Notes under the pieces: generated by a model | Database searches by the model: none | The model's input: the letters and a program-made list of their open reading frames with translations, nothing else | What the model was told of the DNA's origin: nothing | Assembly: GCA_002432025.1 (NCBI GenBank) | Contig: DJFE01000036.1 | Span: 1-60,929 of the forward strand | From: Candidatus Avelusimicrobium stercoris | GTDB lineage: Bacteria; Elusimicrobiota; Elusimicrobia; Elusimicrobiales; Elusimicrobiaceae | DNA length: 60,929 nucleotides | Direction: 5' to 3' | Shown here: positions 16,739 through 26,099 of the stretch, piece after piece | Layout of the letters: every line of letters begins with the position of its first letter | Numbering within the stretch: the stretch's first letter is position 1 | Made by a program: the position numbers and the translations under genes

Positions 16739-17968
16739 CTATTGGAGCCGCCCAACGCACAGCGGGCCTTCGGCGCGGGTAATTTGCACCCGCACAAGAC
16801 CGTGGACGGGGGTTGACGTTTCCAGCACGACGGGCTGAAAGTTGGACGTAATGCCGTGCGGGCGGCCGTCCTTATGCTCCTCCACAAACACTTCTTGCTC
16901 CGTGCCCACCAAAGAGGCGGCAAAGACGGCGCGCAATTCCTTATCCAGCGCGCGCAAGGTATCCGAGCGGCGTTTGATTTCCTCGTGCGGCAGTTGCTTT
17001 AAGGCCGCCGCGGGCGTACCCGGGCGCGGGGAATAACTAAAAACGTGGAGCCCCGCCAACTTTACCTGTTTAATAAAGGCGTAAGTGGCTTCAAAATCCG
17101 CTTCCGTTTCGGTGGGATATCCGGCTATAACGTCTGCAAAAATGCCCATTTGAGGCACGCGGGCGCGTAACTCCTGCACCTTGGCCGCATAGGCGGAGGT
17201 GTCGTAATGGCGGTTCATATCTTTTAGCACTTTATCGCACCCGGCCTGCAAAGGCAAGTGGAAATAGTTGCAAAAGCGGGAGGGATATTCGTGCATCATT
17301 TCTATCACGCCGTCCGTAACCGTTTGCAGTTCAATGGACGAAAACCGCACGCGGAAATTGCCCTTCATTTGGGCAATCTGGCGGCAGAGTTCGGCCAAAT
17401 CGGCCCCTGTTTGCGGGCATTTGTAATTGCCAATGTTAATGCCCGTTAAAACCACCTCGGCAAAGCCCTTTTTTTCCAAGGAGTCAATTTCTTTGAGCAC
17501 ATCGTTTAAGGGTTTTGAGCGTTTTACGGGGCGGGCATACGGCACAATACAATAGGAGCAAAAGCAGTCGCACCCGTCTTGGATTTTGATAAACGCGCGG
17601 CTGTGGCCCTCGTGGCCGGAAACCGTCCAGCACACATCGTCCGTATGGAACAAAACCTTGCCCAATTCGTACTTGCCCACAATTTCCGCCTGCGGGAAGT
17701 TCTTATGCACTTCGTCCGCGTGCGCGGCGGCATAGCAACCCGTCAGCACCAGGCGTGTATGCGGGTTACGACGCAAGATTTGGCGGATTTGTTTTTCCAC
17801 ATCCTTATCAGCCTGGTGTGTAACCGTGCAGGTATTGAGCACGCAAATATCGGCGGTTTCAAAGGAGTCCGCGGGGGTGGCCCCGGAGTTTAAAAACTGC
17901 TCCAAAATGGCTTGGCTTTCCACTTGGTTTACGCGGCAGCCAAAGGTTTTAATAAAAAAAGTGGTCAT
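16739..17968 (-). CDS. mtaB: tRNA t6A37 methylthiotransferase MtaB
   Basis: 409 residues. It is a radical-SAM enzyme converting t6A to ms2t6A at tRNA position 37. The N-terminal MTTase domain contributes three cluster cysteines (FGCRVNQVE, LNTCTVTH, TGCYAA). The radical-SAM cluster motif CxxxCxxC is in GCDCFCSYCIVPYARP. A C-terminal TRAM-like part follows. The C-terminal half includes ADVIAGYPTETEADF. MtaB rather than MiaB or RimO is chosen from the FGCRVNQ opening. It overlaps rsmE by 4 bases and is transcribed after it. Confidence 0.93.
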   Translation of the reverse strand: MTTFFIKTFGCRVNQVESQAILEQFLNSGATPADSFETADICVLNTCTVTHQADKDVEKQIRQILRRNPHTRLVLTGCYAAAHADEVHKNFPQAEIVGKYELGKVLFHTDDVCWTVSGHEGHSRAFIKIQDGCDCFCSYCIVPYARPVKRSKPLNDVLKEIDSLEKKGFAEVVLTGINIGNYKCPQTGADLAELCRQIAQMKGNFRVRFSSIELQTVTDGVIEMMHEYPSRFCNYFHLPLQAGCDKVLKDMNRHYDTSAYAAKVQELRARVPQMGIFADVIAGYPTETEADFEATYAFIKQVKLAGLHVFSYSPRPGTPAAALKQLPHEEIKRRSDTLRALDKELRAVFAASLVGTEQEVFVEEHKDGRPHGITSNFQPVVLETSTPVHGLVRVQITRAEGPLCVGRLQ

Positions 17969-18660
17969 AAAAGTTTAGCGGCCACCGCAATGCAGGCCGT
18001 TTCTGCGCGCAAGATGTTTACCCCCAGCGTAACCGGGAGCACATTGTATTGGGCGGCTACGACGATTTCCTCGTCCGTCCACCCGCCAGCCGGCCCCACA
18101 AACACGCGCACGCGCTTGGGGTTACCCAACTTTTCAAGTCCCCATTGCAGGGTATGCGTTTCCTCGGCCTCGTAAGCAATTAAAGAAGGAATTTCCTGCA
18201 CCAAGGCCGCCGGGAACTTAACGGGCGGCAGAATTTCGGGAACAAAGGGAGTGTCGCATTGTTTACAGGCGGCAATCATAATTTGGCGCCAGCGGTCGTT
18301 TTTACCGTCCCACTTTTTGAGCACGTCGTACTCACTGCGCTCCGTCATAATCGGGCGGAAGGCGGCTACGCCTAATTGCGTGCCTTTATCCAACACTTCC
18401 TCCAAGCCCGTGCGGGAATTGGGCGCGAAGCAAAGTTCCAGTTCCAAGGGCACGCGGCGGACCTCACACGGTTTTAACAGCGTTCCGCGGATAAACTTTT
18501 TTTGTACGCGGTCTATGCGGGCCATAAACTGCTTGCCCGTTCCGTCAAAAACGCGGATTTCGTCGCCCTCTTTATGACGGGCGACGGCGGACGCGTGGTG
18601 TGCTTCGGCGTCGGTTAAAAAAAATTCGGTTTCTTTAATATCGGCAAAATACTGCGGCAT
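17965..18660 (-). CDS. rsmE: 16S rRNA (uracil-1498-N3) methyltransferase RsmE
   Basis: 231 residues, a SPOUT-class methyltransferase. The N-terminal PUA-like part contains HHASAVARHKEGDEIRVFDG. The C-terminal knot has IGPEGG-equivalent VFVGPAGGWTDEE and LGVNILRAETA. AFRPIMTERS is the typical central strand. The -10 box TAAAAT ends exactly 6 bases before the ATG, so the mRNA is probably leaderless. It is followed by mtaB with a 4-base overlap. Confidence 0.93.
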   Translation of the reverse strand: MPQYFADIKETEFFLTDAEAHHASAVARHKEGDEIRVFDGTGKQFMARIDRVQKKFIRGTLLKPCEVRRVPLELELCFAPNSRTGLEEVLDKGTQLGVAAFRPIMTERSEYDVLKKWDGKNDRWRQIMIAACKQCDTPFVPEILPPVKFPAALVQEIPSLIAYEAEETHTLQWGLEKLGNPKRVRVFVGPAGGWTDEEIVVAAQYNVLPVTLGVNILRAETACIAVAAKLL

Positions 18661-18666
18661 AGGGAT

Positions 18667-18672
18667 ATTTTA
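18667..18672 (-). promoter_or_regulatory. -10 box implying a leaderless rsmE mRNA
   Basis: TAAAAT on the minus strand, with 6 bases between it and the rsmE ATG. No Shine-Dalgarno can fit in such a transcript. Confidence 0.55.
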
Positions 18673-18676
18673 CAAA

Positions 18677-18705
18677 AAAAGGGGAACCTTTCGGGTTCCC
18701 CTTTT
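18677..18705 (-). terminator. Terminator of hrcA-grpE-dnaK
   Basis: AAAAGGGGAACC and GGTTCCCCTTTT pair around a short TTTCG loop, just downstream of the dnaK stop. T-rich on both sides. Confidence 0.88.
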
Positions 18706-18724
18706 TAGCGGTTATACTGCTAGA

Positions 18725-20602
18725 TTATTTATCAACGACTTCCGCTTCTACTACGTCGTCTTTCCCGCCGTTGTTGGCGGCACCGGCTTGCGCACCGGCA
18801 TTGGCGCCCGCTTGGGCTCCGGCCTGTTGGGCCTGGGCACCGGCGTTAGCCTGCTGCGATTTGTACATCGCTTCGCCGAGTTTCTGGCTGGCTTGCAAGG
18901 CCGCATCGGTGGCCGCTTTCATCTTGGCGGCATCTTCACCCTTCAAGGCATCGCGCAAGTCATTTAAAGCACGGTCAATGGCCAAGCGGTCTTCCTGGGA
19001 CACTTTATCACCGTATTCCTTCAAGGCCTTTTCGGTCTGATAGAGCACGCTGTCGCCTTGGTTTTTGGCTTCAATGACTTCTTTGTGCTTTTTATCTTCG
19101 TCGGCGAATTTCTCCGCATCCTTGACGAATTTTTCCACTTCGGCATCGCTGAGTTTGTTCGGCGAACTGATGGTAATATGCTGTTCCTTGTTGGTGCCCA
19201 AGTCTTTGGCGGATACGTTCAAGATACCGTTGGCATCAATATCAAACGTAACTTCAATCTGAGGCACGCCACGAGGAGCTGGCGGAATACCGTCCAAGTC
19301 AAATTTGCCCAGCGGTACGTTGTCTTTGGCCATCGGGCGTTCACCCTGCAAGACGTTAATGGTTACGGCCGGCTGGTTGTCGCTGGCGGTAGAGAAGATT
19401 TGCGTCTTGCGCACCGGGATAGTGGTGTTGCGTTCAATGAGGCGCGTGCATACGCCACCCAAGGTTTCCAAACCCAAGGACAAGGGCGTAACATCCAACA
19501 AGAGGACGTCTTTCACGTCGCCCGTCAAAATACCGGCCTGTACAGCCGCACCGATTGCCACGCATTCCATCGGGTCAATACCGCGTTCAATCTTTTTGCC
19601 GACCAAGTCTTCCACATATTTTTGCACAATCGGCATACGGGTCGGACCACCGACCAAGATGATGCGGTCAATTTGGGAGGCGGACAATTTGGCGTCGCTC
19701 AAAGCCTGTTCCACAGACTTACCGCAGCGTTTTACAATGTCGTCCACCAAACTTTCCAGTTTAGCGCGGGAGAGCGTCAAAGCGAGGTGTTTGGGGCCGG
19801 TTGCATCGGCGGAGATGTAAGGCAAGTTGATGTCCGTTTCCATAGTGGTGGACAATTCAATCTTGGCTTTTTCGGCCGCGTCTTTCAAGCGTTGTTGCGC
19901 TTGGATGTCTTTGGACAAATCAATACCCGTTTGTTTGCGGAATTCGTCTTCCATCCACTTAATAACCGCGTTATCCATATCCGTACCGCCCAAGTGCGTA
20001 TCACCAGAGGTAGCGAGTACGTCAAACGTGCCTTCTTTACCCATTTCCATAATGGTTACATCCAAGGTACCGCCGCCCAAGTCAAACACCATTACTTTTT
20101 GTTCTTTACCGGCCTTATCAATACCAAAGGCCAAGGCGGCAGCCGTCGGTTCGTTTACGAGGCGCACTACATCCAAGCCCGCGATGCGGCCCGCATCTTT
20201 GGTGGCCTGGCGTTGGTTATCGTTAAAGTACGCAGGCACCGTGATAACGGCCTTTTCCACAGGTTCGCCCAAGAAGGCTTCGGCGTCTTTTTTAACTTTC
20301 TGCAATACAAATGCGGACAACTGTTGCGGCGTAAATTCCTGACCGTGCAAATTATATTTATAGTTTTCACCCATTTTGCGTTTGAACGCGGTTACGGTGC
20401 CATCCGGGTTGGCGATGGCCTGGCGGCGGGCGGGTTCACCCACGAGGCGCTGGCCGTCCTTCGTAAACGCTACATAAGACGGAAACGCTTTACCGCCGAT
20501 AGAACTGCCTTCGGCAGACGGAATAATCGTACCTCTGCCACCTTCCATTACCGCAGCGGCGGTGTTAGAAGTACCCAAGTCAATACCAATAATCTTAGCC
20601 AT
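18725..20602 (-). CDS. dnaK: Chaperone DnaK (Hsp70)
   Basis: 625 residues. It is an ATP-dependent chaperone working with GrpE and DnaJ. The ATPase domain has IGIDLGTSNTAAAVMEGG, VFDLGGGTLDVTIMEMG and ILVGGPTRMPIVQK; the linker is DVLLLDVTPLSLG and the substrate domain follows. The C-terminal lid ends in a Gln/Ala/Gly-rich tail (GAQAQQAGAQAGANAGAQ) and the usual acidic EAEVVDK. dnaJ is not in the window. It is the third gene of hrcA-grpE-dnaK and ends at a strong terminator. Confidence 0.99.
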   Translation of the reverse strand: MAKIIGIDLGTSNTAAAVMEGGRGTIIPSAEGSSIGGKAFPSYVAFTKDGQRLVGEPARRQAIANPDGTVTAFKRKMGENYKYNLHGQEFTPQQLSAFVLQKVKKDAEAFLGEPVEKAVITVPAYFNDNQRQATKDAGRIAGLDVVRLVNEPTAAALAFGIDKAGKEQKVMVFDLGGGTLDVTIMEMGKEGTFDVLATSGDTHLGGTDMDNAVIKWMEDEFRKQTGIDLSKDIQAQQRLKDAAEKAKIELSTTMETDINLPYISADATGPKHLALTLSRAKLESLVDDIVKRCGKSVEQALSDAKLSASQIDRIILVGGPTRMPIVQKYVEDLVGKKIERGIDPMECVAIGAAVQAGILTGDVKDVLLLDVTPLSLGLETLGGVCTRLIERNTTIPVRKTQIFSTASDNQPAVTINVLQGERPMAKDNVPLGKFDLDGIPPAPRGVPQIEVTFDIDANGILNVSAKDLGTNKEQHITISSPNKLSDAEVEKFVKDAEKFADEDKKHKEVIEAKNQGDSVLYQTEKALKEYGDKVSQEDRLAIDRALNDLRDALKGEDAAKMKAATDAALQASQKLGEAMYKSQQANAGAQAQQAGAQAGANAGAQAGAANNGGKDDVVEAEVVDK

Positions 20603-20660
20603 ATATGTGTTTCTCCTTACAAAGTTTATTAATTAAATTGTTTTCAAACGGACCGGCGGA

Positions 20661-21230
20661 TTAATCTTCCGCGTGCTGGCCGACAATCACCCGCGCCGGG
20701 CGCAGGACTTTGCCGTCCATCGTAAAGCCCATTTGTACTTCCTGCAACACGAGACCGTCTTGGTCCCCGGAGGAAGGAATCATCGCCACTACTTCCTGTG
20801 TGGCGGGGTCGTAAGGTTTATCAAGCACATCCATATGCTCAATGCCTTCGGCCTTAAATGCTTTTTCCATTTCGCCAAACACCATTTTCAGGCCCGTTTT
20901 AACGGCTTTTAGTTCGGCGGACATTTGACCTTCTTCTTCCTTTTTGTCCATCTCCACTAACTGGCGCAACAACACTTCGTACGAAGGGAGCAACTTCTCG
21001 GCAAATTCCTTTTTACCATATGCCAAGAAGGAAGCCTTTTCGCGCTCGGTGCGTTTGCGGAAGTTTTCAAAATCTGCGCTTAAACGCACATATCTGTCAT
21101 AATAGTCAGGCTTTTGTTCTGCGGCGGGAGTTTCCTGCGCGGCTTCGGCGCTACAAGGCTGCTCTTGCTGCGGAACTTCTTTTTTTATTTCAGCGTGTTC
21201 GTGTTCACTATGTTTTTCGTGCTTACTCAT
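20661..21230 (-). CDS. grpE: GrpE, nucleotide exchange factor for DnaK
   Basis: 189 residues. A charged, His/Glu-rich N-terminal stretch (about 1-40) precedes the long dimerisation helix (YDRYVRLSADFENFRKRTER) and the C-terminal beta-wing (GFTMDGKVLRPARVIVG). The family signature is intact. It overlaps hrcA by 8 bases and lies 58 bases before dnaK. Confidence 0.96.
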   Translation of the reverse strand: MSKHEKHSEHEHAEIKKEVPQQEQPCSAEAAQETPAAEQKPDYYDRYVRLSADFENFRKRTEREKASFLAYGKKEFAEKLLPSYEVLLRQLVEMDKKEEEGQMSAELKAVKTGLKMVFGEMEKAFKAEGIEHMDVLDKPYDPATQEVVAMIPSSGDQDGLVLQEVQMGFTMDGKVLRPARVIVGQHAED

Positions 21231-22320
21231 AATTTTCTTCCCCGGAGGGCAATGCTGTCCAACTCTTCATAGATGTTTCCAACAAACTGCCAATAAAGTT
21301 TACCAACGACATCACCCGCGTATATTCCATATGTTTCGGCCCGATGATGCCCAGCATACCCACCGTTTTGTCTCCCACGCGGCAGGCGGATGAAACGATA
21401 CTTAAATTTTTAAGTTCTTTCAGTTCGTTCTCGCTGCCGATACTGACATTTAATTTTTGTTTGGATTTCTCCATATCCGTCATTTTCTCGCTAAGCAGCG
21501 AGGAAAAACGTTCGCGCTCTTCTACTACGCGCATCATTTGCTTCAAATCTTCGTAATCGTCTTCGGTTGTGTTTTCCAGCAGCCGGCCGATGCCTTCCAC
21601 ATACAACTCGTTCGCTCCCGTTTGGGGACGTTCCATATCCTTTAATACCTGCGTGGCCAAATCGGCTACGCCTGCAATTTCCGGGTGGTCGCTGTGGATA
21701 TGATGCCAAAGCACCTTGCGCGCCTCGGCCAAGGTCCGCCCCGAAATCTCGCCGTTGATAAAGCGGCTGAGTACACGCAAGCGGGCAGGCTCTATTACAT
21801 ACGCCGTGCGAACCGGCCAATGGCGTACGGCCCCGGACTGGGTAACCAAAACGGCTAACATCATACCGGGCGCCAACGGAATAAAATCAAGCCGCTGGAT
21901 ACGCTGGTCATCCACGTGGGCGGTATATACAAACCCCGCCGCGCCGGAGAGCATCGCCAACAGGCGCGAAGTCTGCACCAGCATATTGTCCACTTCGTTT
22001 ACGCGCTCATCATATTGTTCTTCAATGCGTTGGCGTTCGCGGGCGGCCATTTGCTGTACGCTGGCCAGGTAGTCCACATAATAGCGGTAGGCTTTATCCG
22101 TAGGAATACGTCCGCCGGAAGTATGCGGCTGGTAAAGATACCCTTCTTCTTCCAGTTCCTTCATAATATTACGAATCGTTGCGCTGGATACATCTTGCAG
22201 CGCACCGTCCGCAATCATCTGCGAACCGACCGGGCGGCGGGTTTCCACAAACTGCTGGACCACCCACCTTAAAATCTTTTCTTTACGCGCTTTGGCAATT
22301 TCCGGTTTTAAAATTCTCAT
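21223..22320 (-). CDS. hrcA: Heat-inducible repressor HrcA
   Basis: 365 residues. It represses chaperone operons by binding CIRCE elements. The N-terminal winged helix holds RRPVGSQMIADG and SSATIRNIMKELEEEGYLYQ, followed by PHTSGGRIPTDKAYRYYVD. The C-terminal domain ends with MLGIIGPKHMEYTRVMSLVN. It is the first gene of its own operon, with CIRCE half-sites upstream, so autoregulation is expected. Length and motifs are normal. Confidence 0.97.
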   Translation of the reverse strand: MRILKPEIAKARKEKILRWVVQQFVETRRPVGSQMIADGALQDVSSATIRNIMKELEEEGYLYQPHTSGGRIPTDKAYRYYVDYLASVQQMAARERQRIEEQYDERVNEVDNMLVQTSRLLAMLSGAAGFVYTAHVDDQRIQRLDFIPLAPGMMLAVLVTQSGAVRHWPVRTAYVIEPARLRVLSRFINGEISGRTLAEARKVLWHHIHSDHPEIAGVADLATQVLKDMERPQTGANELYVEGIGRLLENTTEDDYEDLKQMMRVVEERERFSSLLSEKMTDMEKSKQKLNVSIGSENELKELKNLSIVSSACRVGDKTVGMLGIIGPKHMEYTRVMSLVNFIGSLLETSMKSWTALPSGEENYE

Positions 22321-22364
22321 ACGCTTAAACTTCCCGGGTTCTGGGAGTGTGTTTCGTTTTTATT

Positions 22365-22441
22365 TTAGCACTCTTTGAACCTCTCTGCTATTATTATAGA
22401 TAAAAAAGTCTTTTTTGTCAACCCCATTTTTTGAGTGCTAA
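22365..22441 (-). promoter_or_regulatory. Two degenerate CIRCE elements bracketing the hrcA promoter
   Basis: On the minus strand an intact TTAGCACTC (22433-22441) lies upstream of the promoter and an intact GAGTGCTAA (22365-22373) downstream. They are 59 bases apart instead of the canonical 9. At exactly 9 bases from each intact half there is a decayed partner (GGTTGACAA and ATAGCAGAG, about 5 of 9 matches each). The best reading is two half-worn CIRCE operators. HrcA binding to both is inferred. Confidence 0.7.
22393..22421 (-). promoter_or_regulatory. Perfect-consensus sigma-70 promoter of hrcA-grpE-dnaK
   Basis: Minus strand: -35 TTGACA (22416-22421), 17-base spacer, -10 TATAAT (22393-22398). 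Both hexamers match consensus at every base. The leader to the hrcA ATG is about 65 bases and contains the downstream CIRCE half-site. Confidence 0.9.
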
Positions 22442-22567
22442 TTTTGAACTTTTATTTTGACTGTTTTCCCTATACAAATACCAAGTTTCGGTTTATTTTA
22501 ACAAGCGTTTTTTTGGATTAGTAGTTTACATTTTTAGCGGTTGCTGACGGACATCTGGCAGAAAAGT

Positions 22568-22573
22568 TACAAT
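22568..22573 (+). promoter_or_regulatory. -10 box implying a leaderless tatD mRNA
   Basis: TACAAT ends 6 bases before the ATG of tatD. A CTGACG at 22544-22549 could be the -35 at 18-base spacing. No Shine-Dalgarno is present. Confidence 0.5.
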
Positions 22574-22579
22574 ATTACT

Positions 22580-23386
22580 ATGCAATTTATTGATTCACAC
22601 GCCCATTTAAACGACCCGGCCTTTGACCCTGACCGGGAAGAATTAATTTCCAAACTCCCCGCCGCGCAAATTGCGATGAGCGTGGAAATCGGCTGTTCGC
22701 CCGAAGAGTGGCAGCCCGCGCTGGACCTGGCCCAAAAGCACCCGGGCTTTATCCCGGCAGTATTGGGGGTTCACCCGGAATACGCCGTAAAAACCGCCCC
22801 CGGCGATTTAGATGTTCTCGCCCAACTGCTTACGCACAAGGATTGCGTGGCGGTAGGCGAAATCGGCCTGGACTACACCTGCTTGGACATTTCCAATAAA
22901 GAACTGCAACAAAAAATGTTCTCGCAAATGTTAGGGCTTGCCAACCAAGCGGGAAAACCGCTTGTATTGCACATCCGCCGCGAGGGCGACGACTATTCTG
23001 CCTACGAGGATGCCTTTTACGCCTTAAAGCACGAGTGGAAGCAAAAATCGGCAACCGCGCACCTGGGCGTATTACATTGTTTTTGCGCGCGCTATGAGGA
23101 AGCCCAAAAAGCACTTGATATGGGCCTGTTATTGGGCATTAACGGCTGCTTTACCTATAAAAAGAACGAGTATATCCGCGAGGCCGTCAAAAAGGCGGGG
23201 GCGGATAAAATCATTTTGGAAACGGACTGCCCGTATTTATCCCCCCAAGGCAAACGCGGCCAGCGCAACGACCCGTCCAACATTCCGCTGATTGCCCAAT
23301 ATACGGCTGATTATTTGGATATCCCGCTGGAAGAACTGGCCGAAATTACCACCCGCAATACAAAAGCCTTGTATGGGCTGGTGTAA
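22580..23386 (+). CDS. tatD: TatD-family metal-dependent DNase
   Basis: 268 residues, a TIM-barrel metal hydrolase. The first metal motif is DSHAHLND; GEIGLDY gives the bridging Glu; HIRREGDD, LHCF and ETDCPYLSP give further metal ligands. The start at 22580 fits the family N-terminus; an upstream in-frame ATG adds 13 unrelated residues. The -10 box 6 bases before the ATG suggests a leaderless mRNA. A lipoprotein gene follows 28 bases later. Confidence 0.94.
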   Translation: MQFIDSHAHLNDPAFDPDREELISKLPAAQIAMSVEIGCSPEEWQPALDLAQKHPGFIPAVLGVHPEYAVKTAPGDLDVLAQLLTHKDCVAVGEIGLDYTCLDISNKELQQKMFSQMLGLANQAGKPLVLHIRREGDDYSAYEDAFYALKHEWKQKSATAHLGVLHCFCARYEEAQKALDMGLLLGINGCFTYKKNEYIREAVKKAGADKIILETDCPYLSPQGKRGQRNDPSNIPLIAQYTADYLDIPLEELAEITTRNTKALYGLV

Positions 23387-23414
23387 TTTGTTATATTTTG
23401 GGAACAGAGGATTT

Positions 23415-24068
23415 ATGAACAAATACACGTTACTGCCGTTAATCGCCGCGGCCCTTGTGGCGGGTTGCACCACTAAGGAGCAAGACGAGCAAATTAAAAC
23501 CTTTTGGATGATGCAATCCTTGGAAGTAATGAATAAGGTAGCCACCCCGGCCAATATGGAAAAACTCTCCAAGTTAGCCGTCAAGTCGGCCAATTTTGGC
23601 GCAATGGGTGCTATGGGAACGCCCCATATGGATTTGCCTGAGAATTTTGACGATCCCGAGCCCGCCTTGCCCGCGCAAACTGCGCCCCAAGCCACGGCTC
23701 CCGTCCGCCGCGCGGCTCCGGCCCCGCAATTTATGGATGTAACCATAGATACGGACGAACTGCCTGGCAAAGCCCCGCAGGCCGAACGTGCCAAAATGAA
23801 GCGCGCCTTTGATGCGGTGCAAATCAACAACCAGGCCGCCCTGAGTGCTATTGAAAACAGTTTTAATGCTTCTGTAAAGCACAAAGCCTTTTTGATTACC
23901 ACCCAAACGGAAAAAGACTTGAAGGCCGCCGCTGCGAAAAGCGCCAACTTTCAAGCCTACTTTGCCGAACAAAAAAGGCTGTTGGCCCTGCAAGACCAAA
24001 AACTGACGCAACTGATGAAGCAGAACACCGCCAATTTAAAGCGCGTGCGCCGCTCCTCTACACGCTAG
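23415..24068 (+). CDS. Predicted lipoprotein, function unknown
   Basis: 217 residues. A lipoprotein signal peptide ends in LVAGC with Cys18 as the lipidation site. The rest is polar: a Pro/Ala-rich linker (about residues 75-105) and a helical C-terminal half ending in basic residues (KRVRRSSTR). There is no recognised domain. A Shine-Dalgarno (AGAGG) precedes this ATG. It lies 28 bases after tatD on the same strand and converges on ligA with no clear terminator between. Confidence 0.75.
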   Translation: MNKYTLLPLIAAALVAGCTTKEQDEQIKTFWMMQSLEVMNKVATPANMEKLSKLAVKSANFGAMGAMGTPHMDLPENFDDPEPALPAQTAPQATAPVRRAAPAPQFMDVTIDTDELPGKAPQAERAKMKRAFDAVQINNQAALSAIENSFNASVKHKAFLITTQTEKDLKAAAAKSANFQAYFAEQKRLLALQDQKLTQLMKQNTANLKRVRRSSTR

Positions 24069-24111
24069 GAGTATGTCCAAGTAAATTGTAGAATTGTGTA
24101 GGGCGCGGAGG

Positions 24112-26094
24112 CTAAATCCGGCCCAGCAGTTTTAGAAATTCTTCTTCGGTAAGCACGGGAACGCCCAGTTCCTGTGCTTTTTTTAGTTTGGTGCCCGCGG
24201 CTTCCCCGGCCACTACATAGGCCGTCTTTTTAGAGACGCTCCCGCTGGCTTTGCCGCCGTATTCCTTGGCCAAGCGTTCAGCCTCGGTGCGGGTCATCGT
24301 TTTAAGTTCGCCCGTAAATACAAGCGTTTTTCCCTCTAAAATATTGCCGGAGAGTTCCTTTTTGGGTTGGGTAAAGTTCAGTCCGGCGGCGCGTAATTTT
24401 TCAATTTGGTCCAGCGCGCTTTGGCTGTGGAAGAAATCATAAATACTCTGCGAAACCGTCTCCCCCACGTCCGGCACGGACTGCAATTCAGCCAAGGAAG
24501 CGTTCTTCAAGGCGTCCAAGGTGCGGAATCTGTCCGCCAAAATTTCAGCCGTCTTCGCGCCCACGAACGCAATCCCCAACGCAAAAAGCAGGCGGGATAA
24601 AGGCTTTTGTTTGCTGGCTTCTATGGAGTCCAGCAGGTTTTGGGCCTTTTTGTCTTTAAAGTTTTCCAAATTGAGCAGGTGCAGAAACGTCAGCCCGTAG
24701 ATATCGGCAAAGTCGGTTACATACTGGCTTTCCAACAGTTTATCCATTACCACATCGCCCAAGCCTTCAATATCCATCGCCCCGCGCGAAGCAAAGTGAA
24801 GTAGGCGCGCCCGCAACTGGGCCGGGCAAGAGGGGTTCACGCAATAATAGCCCACCTCGTCGGGCTCTTTATAAACGGGTTCCCCGCACGAAGGGCATTT
24901 GGCGGGAGGCAATACTTCTTGCGTGCCTAATTGCTCCACTACCTTTACCATTTTGGGAATCACTTCCCCCGCACGCTCAATAATCACGCGGTCGCCCACC
25001 CGCACGCCCAAACGTTTGATTTCGTCAAAATTGTGCAAGGTGGTATTGGAAATAATCACTCCCGCGCACGGCACGGGTTCCAATTCGGCCACCGGGGTAA
25101 TAACGCCGCTTCTGCCCACGGAAAAGATAATGTTTTTAACCGTCGTAGTAGCCTGCGGGGCCGGGTATTTAAAGGCAATCGCCCAGCGCGGGCTTTTGGC
25201 CGTTACGCCTAAAACCCGCTGGTCCTCAAAGCGGTTCACCTTTACCACGAGCCCGTCCACATCAAAGGGCAGTTGGTGGCGGGAAGAGTCAAACTGGTTA
25301 TAAAAACGGATTACATCGCTAATAAGCGTAGTTTTGGTACGCACGGGGCAGACGGAAAAGCCCCAGGATTTGCACAAATCAATAAACCCGCTGAAACTGT
25401 CAGCCGCTATATCGCCCGTACCAAAGGAGTGGGCAAAAAATTTAAGGGGCCGCTGGGCCGTAATGAGCGGGTCCTTTTGGCGTAAGGAACCGGCGGCGGC
25501 GTTGCGGGTATTGGCAAAAATGTTATCGCCTTTTAGTTGTTGGCGTTCGTTCAGGGCAGCCAAATCCTTTTTATCCAAATACACCTCGCCGCGCACTTCC
25601 AAAAGCCCGGCGGGGGCGTTTGCTATCTTTTGCGGGATATTTTTAATGGTGCGGACGTTAGACGTAATGTCCTCGCCCACTTTGCCGTCCCCGCGGCTGG
25701 CAGCGGTAATCAAAATACCGTTTTCGTAAGTAAGAGAGCAGGAAACGCCGTCTATTTTCCCCTCTACCACCATTTCAAAATCGTTGCGCTGCAAAATCTT
25801 TTCCGCGCGGGCGTACCACTCCCGTATTTCGTCCGGGGAATAGGAGTTATCCAAGGACATCATCGGCACGGCGTGCTTAACGGGCGTAAACAAATTGCCC
25901 GCCTGCCCGCCCACGCGCTGGGTGGGAGAGTTTTTAGTGCGGTACTGCGGATATTGGTCTTCTAAATCTTTAAGTTGCTTGTAAAGTTCGTCGTACTGGG
26001 TATCGGACAAGACAGGATTGTCCAAGTTATAGTACAAGTTATTGTGATAATTGATCAGTTTTTTAAGCCGCTCAATCTCTTCTTTCGGGTGCAT
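24112..26094 (-). CDS. ligA: NAD-dependent DNA ligase
   Basis: 660 residues. It seals nicks in replication and repair. The nucleotidyl-transferase Lys lies in VEGKIDGVSCS. An OB fold follows, then a four-Cys zinc finger (CPSCGEP and CVNPSCPAQ), helix-hairpin-helix motifs (DIEGLGDVV, VPDVGETVS) and a C-terminal BRCT domain (LEGKTLVFTGELKTMTRTEA). Full length. It starts 5 bases after nusB and is presumably co-transcribed with it. Confidence 0.97.
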   Translation of the reverse strand: MHPKEEIERLKKLINYHNNLYYNLDNPVLSDTQYDELYKQLKDLEDQYPQYRTKNSPTQRVGGQAGNLFTPVKHAVPMMSLDNSYSPDEIREWYARAEKILQRNDFEMVVEGKIDGVSCSLTYENGILITAASRGDGKVGEDITSNVRTIKNIPQKIANAPAGLLEVRGEVYLDKKDLAALNERQQLKGDNIFANTRNAAAGSLRQKDPLITAQRPLKFFAHSFGTGDIAADSFSGFIDLCKSWGFSVCPVRTKTTLISDVIRFYNQFDSSRHQLPFDVDGLVVKVNRFEDQRVLGVTAKSPRWAIAFKYPAPQATTTVKNIIFSVGRSGVITPVAELEPVPCAGVIISNTTLHNFDEIKRLGVRVGDRVIIERAGEVIPKMVKVVEQLGTQEVLPPAKCPSCGEPVYKEPDEVGYYCVNPSCPAQLRARLLHFASRGAMDIEGLGDVVMDKLLESQYVTDFADIYGLTFLHLLNLENFKDKKAQNLLDSIEASKQKPLSRLLFALGIAFVGAKTAEILADRFRTLDALKNASLAELQSVPDVGETVSQSIYDFFHSQSALDQIEKLRAAGLNFTQPKKELSGNILEGKTLVFTGELKTMTRTEAERLAKEYGGKASGSVSKKTAYVVAGEAAGTKLKKAQELGVPVLTEEEFLKLLGRI

Positions 26095-26099
26095 AACTT

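Noticed and set aside
19058..20632. A 524-codon open frame opposite dnaK
   Set aside because: It mirrors the codon structure of dnaK on the other strand and has no recognisable domain.
22365..22441. A single canonical CIRCE
   Set aside because: The intact halves are 59 bases apart rather than 9, so it cannot be one standard element.
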